Assembly (NCBI GenBank): GCA_037968855.1
Contig: JBBKWH010000017.1
Coordinates: 1 to 19,813, forward strand
Source of the DNA: JBBKWH01 sp037968855
Lineage (GTDB): Bacteria; Pseudomonadota; Gammaproteobacteria; Pseudomonadales; Moraxellaceae
Direction: 5' to 3'
Length of the DNA: 19,813 bases
Shown: positions 5,683 to 11,496 of the stretch, piece by piece
Position numbering within the stretch: the stretch's first letter is position 1
How the letters are laid out: the number at the start of each line of letters is the position of its first letter
The notes under the pieces: generated by a model
What the model saw: the letters and a program-made list of their open reading frames with translations, nothing else
Database searches by the model: none
Told to the model about the DNA's origin: nothing
Translations under genes and position numbers: made by a program

Positions 5683-7014
5683 TTAGCTTTTACCCTGCAA
5701 AAAGCGACTGGCTTTTTCGAACAAGATTGGCCCTGTTCCTACAGTCGGCAAAAAGTCGGAGTAAGGCAGCGAACGACCAATTTTTAATAAGAATGGTGCA
5801 TCGTCACCGACTTTGCCTGCACTGGTCATGATGACGCGAGTTTGCTTGGCATTAATGGCCTCAAAGCGCATGCGGCCTTGCATAAACTCAATATCTCCGC
5901 CGTTGGCCCAATAACGCACCGCATGGTCTGACTCATTGCGAAAGCGCATGTGCAGTTTAAACGGAATCGAAATCACGCCAAGGCCCATACCGACATGAAT
6001 TTCGCTGTCTTGACCTTGGTCGTTGGGCAACGTGGTGGACTCGACACGGCGTACTTGGCGCAACATTTTAGTGTAGCTACGCGGATCGGCAAGGGCACTT
6101 TGCGTTTTGGCAATTGGCGCATTGAGTGTGGTGATGGAGGTCACAAAGTGCATGTTTTCGTTGCGCTTGCTGGTTTGCATTTGGCGAGGCACATGGGTAA
6201 ACACTACAGGTGTTTTGGATTGATCAATTAAGCGCTGAATGGTGTTCATTTGCGCGTCGCTATAATCCAGCACAGGCACGATATTGGCCACGCTTTGTGC
6301 TGCGGGTAGGCGGGTTTCTGGCATAAAGCGCCGACGTAAGGATTCCAGCACAAAGGCATTCACGCTAGATGGAATCGCCGATTTGATTTCTGGCATGGCC
6401 TTAAAGACGGTGCTGATCACAAAGCCTTTTGGCTCGTTTAAGTCGCCCCATTGGGTGAGGGTGACCAAGGTTTTGCCATTGGGCAGTGCAAACCATTCAA
6501 ACTTGCCCTGACCATATTGAATCGGTGAGTCAATCAGTAAAGTAGATAGGCTGTTGTCGGTCAATTGATGTTGCATGACCACGTCTTCGCTAAAGCTGAG
6601 CAAGGGAATCGGCACAGGCACATGAATATGATATTTGACCTGTGAGATGTTGCCTTGTTGCTCGATGGTTTTGGCACTGGTCAAGGTAGGAAACAAGCCC
6701 ACATATCCGGCATAGTTGCTCAGGGTTTGTTTAACCTGTTGTGGCGTCGCCGATACCACAAGCGCAGCACTGGTAAAGCCTGCTTTGGGGTAGTAGCGTG
6801 GGCCACGAGAGGAAGGCAGCGTCATGGCGCGTGGCGCGTGGCCGTAGATCATAATGTCTGATCCCGCCAGATCGGCCACACTGTTTGCTTGGCCAGCAAA
6901 CGGTGCCAAGGCGCTGGGCGTTGGGTCATTCCAGACGGTGAGTGAGGCATGGCCTAGGACTGGCAATAGGCCAATCAAGGTGGTTGCGGCGAGGCTAAGG
7001 GGTAAAAATCGCAT
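5683..7014 (-). CDS. Secreted tandem SRPBCC/START-like protein
   Basis: A 443-residue exported protein of unknown ligand. A signal peptide (MRFLPLSLAATTLIGLLPVLGHA, cleavage near residue 23) is followed by what look like two lipid/hydrophobic-ligand-binding folds of the SRPBCC (polyketide cyclase/START) type. The first is at about 82-232 (LVVSATPQQVKQTLSNYAGYVGLFP, then VPVPIPLLSFSED). The second is at about 290-440 (TTLNAPIAKTQSALADPRSYTKML, then VGMGLGVISIPFKLHMRF, VMTSAGKVGDD-like strand and LPYSDFLPTVG). The start is set by the signal peptide and AAGGA about seven bases upstream of the ATG at 7014; the open frame to 7188 overlaps a terminator and is not coding. Domain calls rest on pattern, without a profile search. 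Lipid or hydrophobe carriage in the periplasm is a guess. Confidence 0.75.
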   Translation of the reverse strand: MRFLPLSLAATTLIGLLPVLGHASLTVWNDPTPSALAPFAGQANSVADLAGSDIMIYGHAPRAMTLPSSRGPRYYPKAGFTSAALVVSATPQQVKQTLSNYAGYVGLFPTLTSAKTIEQQGNISQVKYHIHVPVPIPLLSFSEDVVMQHQLTDNSLSTLLIDSPIQYGQGKFEWFALPNGKTLVTLTQWGDLNEPKGFVISTVFKAMPEIKSAIPSSVNAFVLESLRRRFMPETRLPAAQSVANIVPVLDYSDAQMNTIQRLIDQSKTPVVFTHVPRQMQTSKRNENMHFVTSITTLNAPIAKTQSALADPRSYTKMLRQVRRVESTTLPNDQGQDSEIHVGMGLGVISIPFKLHMRFRNESDHAVRYWANGGDIEFMQGRMRFEAINAKQTRVIMTSAGKVGDDAPFLLKIGRSLPYSDFLPTVGTGPILFEKASRFLQGKS

Positions 7015-7145
7015 AGCACATCCTTGCGTGGTGTTATTAAAAGAGCCGTCGTGCTGGCTTATGATCAAGTATGGGGGGCAGTGATGCAAATACGAGTCAT
7101 AGAGTTTGAAGAAATAGTGAATCTTCGCTCCGCCTGATCTTTGCA

Positions 7146-7175
7146 CAAAAAAACAGCCCACCGAAGTGAGCTGTT
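7146..7175 (-). terminator. Rho-independent terminator after aroF-like gene
   Basis: Read on the minus strand, a 10-bp stem (7175-7166 with 7161-7152, one G-U pair) closes a UUCG tetraloop flanked by C and G, one of the most stable RNA loops, and is followed by a T run. It lies 21 bases after the DAHP synthase stop. A T run on the plus-strand side as well (7178-7184) could make it bidirectional. Confidence 0.93.
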
Positions 7176-7196
7176 GGTTTTTTTGCAAAAAATGGC

Positions 7197-8294
7197 TTAT
7201 TTGATCCGCTTTGGCAGGATGTCTTTGAGCGCGTTGTGCATTTTAAGCAAGGTGGCTTCGGTAGTGTCCCAGTCAATACAGCCATCGGTGACTGATTTGC
7301 CATATTCCAAATCACACAGATTGGCCGGAATATCTTGGCGACCACCTTTAAGGTGACTCTCGACCATCAGACCCACGATGGATTGGTTGCCATCTTGGAT
7401 TTGTTGGGTGATGTTTTCGAGCACCAACGGTTGCAGATACGGGTCTTTGTTACTGTTGGCATGGCTGGCGTCAATCATGATTTTGCTGCTGACTTTGGCT
7501 TTGGCAAGGGCTGCCTCAGCTTGAGCCACCGAGCTGGCATCATAGTTCGGTTTACCGTTACCACCGCGCAATACCACATGGCCGTAAGGGTTGCCATTGG
7601 TGCGAATAATCGCCACTTGGCCGTCTGCATTCAGACCCAAAAAGCTATGACCCGACTGCACGGCTTGCATGGCGTTGACTGCAACGGTCAGGCCGCCATC
7701 GGTACCATTTTTAAAGCCCACAGGTGAGGACAGACCCGACGACATTTCGCGGTGGGTTTGGCTTTCGGTGGTGCGTGCGCCAATCGCTGACCAGCTAATC
7801 AAATCTTGCAGGTACTGTGGCGAGTTGGGGTCAAGCGCTTCGGTGGCACATGGCAGGCCCATCTCGTTCAGGTCGAGCAATAAGCGGCGACCCATGTGCA
7901 GCCCTTTTTCAATATCAAAAGAGTCGTTCATGTCTGGGTCGTTGATTAAACCTTTCCAGCCCACTGTAGTGCGTGGTTTTTCAAAATACACCCGCATCAC
8001 AATAAACAAGGTGTCTTGCACTTGGTCGCGTAGGGCTTTTAAGCGTTCGGCATATTCGTGGGCGGCTTTGATGTCGTGAATCGAGCATGGGCCAATCACC
8101 ACAAACAGGCGTGGATCGCTACCGTCTAGGATCTTGCGGACGGTGTTGCGGCCATTTAATACAGTGTCATGCGCAGCAGGAGACAAAGGCATTTCGGCCT
8201 TGAGCTGGGCGGGGGTAATCAGCGTCTGGATCGATGCAATGTTTAGGTCATCAATGTCATTGGCCAGACGTGCGGCGTCTTGGGTTGCGTTCAC
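7197..8294 (-). CDS. aroF: 3-deoxy-7-phosphoheptulonate (DAHP) synthase, type I, AroF-like
   Basis: Condenses phosphoenolpyruvate and erythrose-4-phosphate to DAHP, the entry to chorismate and the aromatic amino acids. The 365-residue length is that of type I-alpha enzymes. Motifs: VVIGPCSIHD with metal ligand Cys70, MRVYFEKPRTT, ATEALDPNSPQYLQDL, SWSAIGARTTESQTHRE, PVGFKNGTDG, LRGGN, IDASHANSNKD with His277, GLMVESHL with Glu312, and SVTDGCIDW with Asp337. The ATEALDPNSPQY and TESQTHREM stretches resemble the tyrosine-sensitive AroF more than AroG, so tyrosine control is likely but not shown. The start is GTG at 8294; no earlier ATG fits and the ribosome site (AGTGAG) is weak. A good terminator follows. 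A palindrome lies about 35 bases before the start. Confidence 0.96.
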   Translation of the reverse strand: MNATQDAARLANDIDDLNIASIQTLITPAQLKAEMPLSPAAHDTVLNGRNTVRKILDGSDPRLFVVIGPCSIHDIKAAHEYAERLKALRDQVQDTLFIVMRVYFEKPRTTVGWKGLINDPDMNDSFDIEKGLHMGRRLLLDLNEMGLPCATEALDPNSPQYLQDLISWSAIGARTTESQTHREMSSGLSSPVGFKNGTDGGLTVAVNAMQAVQSGHSFLGLNADGQVAIIRTNGNPYGHVVLRGGNGKPNYDASSVAQAEAALAKAKVSSKIMIDASHANSNKDPYLQPLVLENITQQIQDGNQSIVGLMVESHLKGGRQDIPANLCDLEYGKSVTDGCIDWDTTEATLLKMHNALKDILPKRIK

Positions 8295-8327
8295 AGCGCA
8301 CTCACTACTTCAAAATAAGATACAAGT

Positions 8328-8339
8328 CCCAATGTTGGG
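8328..8339. repeat. Palindrome upstream of the aroF-like gene
   Basis: CCCAATGTTGGG is a 12-bp palindrome (5-bp arms, 2-bp centre) in the 90-base gap before the DAHP synthase start. It is not a TyrR box (TGTAAA-N6-TTTACA). Its position suits an operator, but no regulator is recognised. Confidence 0.3.
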
Positions 8340-8384
8340 GGCTGATGGCATTTGGTGCAAGTCATTGACCATGAAAAATATCGT

Positions 8385-9296
8385 TTACAGCGGCGGTTTT
8401 GCCGATGCTGTCGCTAAAGGTGCGGATATTGATGCAGTATTGGTCGACGATAGGCTGGTTGTTGGTTTGGATTCGGTAGGTTTGGCTTTGATTGGGTTGA
8501 CCACAAAGTTGATGCCCAATAGCAGTAAGGTGACACCCAAAATTGGCCGAATAATACGATCAGGCAGCTTAGAGCTGAGCAATGTACCCACAATAATCGA
8601 TGGAATGGCACCGATCAGGAGCAGCATCAACAGGTGTAAATCGACGTTGCCCGACTTCATGTGGCCAAGACCCGCCACCAGCGTCAGCAAGACCGCATGC
8701 GCTACGTCTGAGCCAATAATTCGGATCATCGGTAGATTAGGAAACAGCAACACCAAGGCCATGATGCCAAACGCGCCTGCACCCACCGAGGAGAGCGTGA
8801 CCAATACACCCAACAAGATGCCCATTAAGATCATGCGGTATTTGTTGCGAATCACCACTGCTTGGTGCTCATCTTGATCTTGTACCACTGGCGCACGACG
8901 CTTGTTAAAAAACTGTTCGATTTGTTGACGAAACACAATTGATGCACCGGTCAGAATCAACATCCCACCAAGCACCATGGTGAGCATTTTTTTGTATTCT
9001 TTGGCCCCACCGCCAAAGTGATCGAGTGACCACGTGGTTAGCAAAGACGCAGGAATACTGCCCACGGCCAACCACAATACAATCGGCCAGACAATATTGA
9101 GCTTGCGAGCGTGCACCAAAGAGCCACAAAATTTGGAGATGGCGGCATACAGCAAGTCTGTACCAATCGCGATATGTGGCTCGACACGCATCATCAGTAA
9201 GATTGGCGTCATCAGCGACCCACCACCCACACCCGTGACCCCAACACAAAAACCGACCAATAGGCCAGCCAAGACAAAATAATAATCAGGCGTCAT
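8385..9296 (-). CDS. TauE/SafE (TSUP) family membrane permease
   Basis: An inner-membrane transporter of the TSUP family, whose known members move sulfite, sulfoacetate, taurine-derived anions or other small organic anions. From the ATG at 9296 it has 303 residues. Two repeated halves are visible: the first begins LLVGFCVGVTGVGGGSLMTPILLM, the second LLGVLVTLSSVGAGAFGIMALVLLFP; both are the family's glycine-rich signatures. There are about eight hydrophobic segments with a charged loop between the halves (QQIEQFFNKRRAPVVQDQDE region) and a Ser/Thr/Ala/Pro-rich tail of about 35 residues after the last helix, which is not typical. ATG is preferred over the preceding GTG at 9299. Substrate cannot be assigned; nearby cysE is 6 kb away and not evidence of a sulfur role. 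Confidence 0.92.
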   Translation of the reverse strand: MTPDYYFVLAGLLVGFCVGVTGVGGGSLMTPILLMMRVEPHIAIGTDLLYAAISKFCGSLVHARKLNIVWPIVLWLAVGSIPASLLTTWSLDHFGGGAKEYKKMLTMVLGGMLILTGASIVFRQQIEQFFNKRRAPVVQDQDEHQAVVIRNKYRMILMGILLGVLVTLSSVGAGAFGIMALVLLFPNLPMIRIIGSDVAHAVLLTLVAGLGHMKSGNVDLHLLMLLLIGAIPSIIVGTLLSSKLPDRIIRPILGVTLLLLGINFVVNPIKAKPTESKPTTSLSSTNTASISAPLATASAKPPL

Positions 9297-9336
9297 CACG
9301 GGGCTTCACTTTGAGGGTATTCATCAATGGGAGGGC

Positions 9337-9364
9337 ATGCTAAAGCATTTTTTTAGCTAAGCAA
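9337..9364 (-). promoter_or_regulatory. Possible promoter of the TSUP permease
   Basis: On the minus strand TTGCTT (9364-9359), 16 bases, TAGCAT (9342-9337) sits about 40 bases before the permease start. The -10 is within the palindrome ATGCT-AA-AGCAT (9337-9348), and TTAGCTAA (9353-9360) is another palindrome in the spacer. Read by eye. Confidence 0.4.
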
Positions 9365-9396
9365 AAGCATAAAAAGTGCAAAGTTCAGCATAAAAA
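9344..9396. repeat. Three AGCAT motifs at two-turn spacing
   Basis: AGCAT occurs at 9344, 9366 and 9387, spaced 22 and 21 bases. The last two are 10-bp identical direct repeats AGCATAAAAA (9366-9375 and 9387-9396). They lie in the divergent control region upstream of the permease promoter. Helical phasing suggests a protein-binding array or phased A-tract bending. Confidence 0.45.
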
Positions 9397-9430
9397 TTCA
9401 TAACAAGGATGTGATCTAGTGCGGATGAAT

Positions 9431-9462
9431 CATCAAGCTGCTGGAGGATTAAGCACTTGATG
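9431..9462. repeat. Inverted repeat upstream of lpxB
   Basis: Perfect 7-bp arms CATCAAG (9431-9437) and CTTGATG (9456-9462) flank an 18-base spacer. GCGGATG also appears twice (9421-9427 and 9472-9478). Function unknown. Confidence 0.35.
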
Positions 9463-9474
9463 GTAAAGCAAGCG

Positions 9475-9510
9475 GATGCGCATCTGTTGTTTGGTCTTCA
9501 ATGCTAGAAT
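9475..9510 (+). promoter_or_regulatory. Extended -10 promoter of lpxB with upstream palindrome
   Basis: TGC-TAGAAT (9502-9510) is an extended -10 with no clear -35, about 60 bases before the lpxB ATG. The perfect 10-bp palindrome GATGCGCATC (9475-9484) covers the place where the -35 would be, so it could be an operator or activator site. Confidence 0.4.
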
Positions 9511-9570
9511 GCCGTTTTATGGCGACACAGTGGGCAGCGTGGTTGGGCTGTCCGAGGAGTCTAGTTCACG

Positions 9571-10797
9571 ATGGTCGATCAAGGCCGTGTTGCGACTGCA
9601 TCAATGACGGCGACTCATAAGCGACTTATTCGCATAGGGATTGTGGCGGGTGAGTTGTCGGGTGATACGCTAGGTGCTGCACTGATGCGAGATCTGCGTC
9701 GTTTATATCCCAAAGTTCAGTTTGTGGGCATTGGTGGGCCGCAGATGTTGGCGGAGGGACTCGATGGACGTCATCCGATGGAGCGCCTATCGGTGATGGG
9801 GTTGGTTGAGGTCATGGGTCGGTTACGCGAGCTATTTGGCATTCGTGACGACTTGGTGGCTGAGTGGACGGCTCAGCCAGTAGACGTCTTTATTGGTATT
9901 GATGCACCAGATTTTAATTTACGCTTATCGGCCAAGCTTAAAGCGCTTGGCATCAAGACCGTGCAGTACGTTAGCCCATCGGTTTGGGCATGGCGTCAAG
10001 GCCGTGTGCATAGCATTAAAGCAGCGGTCGATCTGGTGATGTGTCTGTTTCCGTTTGAGGTGCAGTTTTATCATCAGCATCAAGTGCCAGCGGTGTTTGT
10101 CGGTCATCCTTTGGCTTTAAGCCTGAAGACCGGCCACCATGCCAAAGCGGGCAAGCACGTGCTGGGATTGGCACCAGAGCGATATATTGTAGCGTTACTG
10201 CCCGGTAGTCGCGCTGGAGAGGTCAGTCGTTTGTTGCCCATGCTGCTGGAGACCGCGCGTATCTTGCATCAAGCCGATCCAGAGTTACGCTTTTTGATTC
10301 CTGCGGCCAACGACGCGCGTGATCGGCAGATTCGGACGCTGCGTGATGCATTGCCAGAACCACTGCGCCATGCGGTACGGATTAAAGTGCCGACAGATGA
10401 CAGCGGCACGATTGGTCGTCAGGTGATGGCAGCCAGTGATGTGGTGATTTTGGCATCTGGCACTGCCACGCTTGAGGCGCTGCTACTGGCTCGGCCTATG
10501 GTGGTGGTGTATCGCGTGCATTGGTTGACCTATTTGATTGCACGCTGGATGGTCAAGATTGATCAAATCTCTCTGCCCAATATCTTAGCCAATCAGACCA
10601 TTGTGCCAGAGTTGATTCAAGGTGCAGCGACGCCAGAACGTGTGGCGGCTGAAGCCAGCGCATTGCTCAATCATTCTGACGCGGCACATATGCAACAGCG
10701 GTCGCTAGATGCGGTGCATCAACAGTTACAAGGTGGGCAGGCGGCATTGGCTGCACATGAGGTCTTGCGCCTGATTCAAGTGGAGAAACCGTTGTGA
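9571..10797 (+). CDS. lpxB: Lipid-A-disaccharide synthase
   Basis: A family 19 glycosyltransferase at the inner face of the inner membrane; joins UDP-2,3-diacylglucosamine and lipid X to make the disaccharide of lipid A. At 408 residues it is slightly long, because about 20 residues precede the conserved start IRIGIVAGELSGDTLGAAL. Further motifs are VQFVGIGGPQM, LSVMGLVEVMGR, VFIGIDAPDFN, QYVSPSVWAWRQGR, FPFE, VGHPLAL, LLPGSRAGEVSRLLP and ASGTATLEALL. GAGGAG at 9554-9559 lies 11 bases before the ATG at 9571 and supports it; M12 at 9604 is the other option. Its stop overlaps the rnhB start (GTGA). lpxB standing apart from lpxA/fabZ and paired with rnhB is the arrangement I recall in Acinetobacter. 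Confidence 0.98.
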   Translation: MVDQGRVATASMTATHKRLIRIGIVAGELSGDTLGAALMRDLRRLYPKVQFVGIGGPQMLAEGLDGRHPMERLSVMGLVEVMGRLRELFGIRDDLVAEWTAQPVDVFIGIDAPDFNLRLSAKLKALGIKTVQYVSPSVWAWRQGRVHSIKAAVDLVMCLFPFEVQFYHQHQVPAVFVGHPLALSLKTGHHAKAGKHVLGLAPERYIVALLPGSRAGEVSRLLPMLLETARILHQADPELRFLIPAANDARDRQIRTLRDALPEPLRHAVRIKVPTDDSGTIGRQVMAASDVVILASGTATLEALLLARPMVVVYRVHWLTYLIARWMVKIDQISLPNILANQTIVPELIQGAATPERVAAEASALLNHSDAAHMQQRSLDAVHQQLQGGQAALAAHEVLRLIQVEKPL

Positions 10798-11489
10798 GCC
10801 AAGCAGCGTCTAGCACTCAGTTGGATTTACTGGCCGAGTCAAGCACATTAGATGGATTGATTGAGCGTTCTGCTGCACTGCCAGCCGGTCAAGTGGTTGA
10901 TCCGGCCATCTGTATCGCAGGGGTGGATGAAGCGGGTCGTGGCCCGTTGATTGGCTCAGTGGTCACCGCAGCGGTCATCCTTGATCCTGATCATCCGATT
11001 GCTGGTTTAAATGACTCAAAAAAATTAACGGCCAAACAGCGTGATGTCTTGTATGAGCAGATCAAAACCCATGCGCTGGCATGGTCAATCTGTGAGGCCA
11101 CGCATCTAGAGATTGATCAGTATAATATTTTGCAAGCCACCATGCTGGCCATGCGTCGTGCCTTAGAAAGCCTGCCCATCACGCCGAGTCATGGCTTGAT
11201 TGATGGCAATCGTTGCCCTGTCACCCGCATTGCTTGTACTGCTGTGGTGGGCGGTGATGCGATTGAGGCGGCGATTAGTGCGGCGAGTATTTTGGCCAAA
11301 GTCACGCGTGATCGTCAGTTAGACATGCTTGATGCCCAGCATCCGGCCTATGGCTTTGCCAAGCACAAAGGCTATCCAACCAACGCGCATGTGGCGGCGA
11401 TCCACCAGCATGGTGTGCTGGCCGAGCATCGCCGTAGTTATGCGCCTGTGCGCAACGTGTTGGAAGCAGCCACGACCAAGCAGTCCTAA
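10794..11489 (+). CDS. rnhB: Ribonuclease HII with N-terminal extension
   Basis: Removes RNA from RNA-DNA hybrids and starts ribonucleotide excision repair by cutting at single embedded ribonucleotides. The catalytic core runs from GVDEAGRGPLIGSVV (Asp45, Glu46) through LNDSKKL, LIDGNRCP, ISAASILAKVTRD to YGFAKHKGYPT and EHRRSYAPV, all intact. At 231 residues it is longer than the approximately 200 of E. coli: about 30 extra residues precede the core. In that extension residues 9-13 read QLDLL, which fits the bacterial beta-clamp-binding pentapeptide (consensus QL[S/D]LF). The start is GTG at 10794, overlapping the lpxB stop. No ATG lies before the core, so the extension is probably real. It ends seven bases from a convergent gene. 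Confidence 0.97.
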   Translation: MSQAASSTQLDLLAESSTLDGLIERSAALPAGQVVDPAICIAGVDEAGRGPLIGSVVTAAVILDPDHPIAGLNDSKKLTAKQRDVLYEQIKTHALAWSICEATHLEIDQYNILQATMLAMRRALESLPITPSHGLIDGNRCPVTRIACTAVVGGDAIEAAISAASILAKVTRDRQLDMLDAQHPAYGFAKHKGYPTNAHVAAIHQHGVLAEHRRSYAPVRNVLEAATTKQS

Positions 11490-11496
11490 TTGGCTA

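Noticed and set aside
7015..7188. N-terminal extension of the SRPBCC protein up to 7188
   Set aside because: It would place coding sequence across the UUCG terminator of the DAHP synthase gene and in front of a clear signal peptide with its own ribosome site.
8312..8373. Short open frame before the aroF-like gene as an attenuator leader peptide
   Set aside because: An ATG-led frame of about 20 codons exists but has no run of Phe, Tyr or Trp codons and no terminator/antiterminator pair behind it.
8134..8877. 247-residue plus-strand open frame across the aroF start and permease gene
   Set aside because: It covers parts of two well-recognised minus-strand genes and reads as low-complexity antisense sequence.
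9553..9570. Alternative lpxB start at M12 (9604)
   Set aside because: GAGGAG at 9554-9559 is correctly placed for 9571, and no comparable ribosome site precedes 9604, although the family's conserved start is after both.
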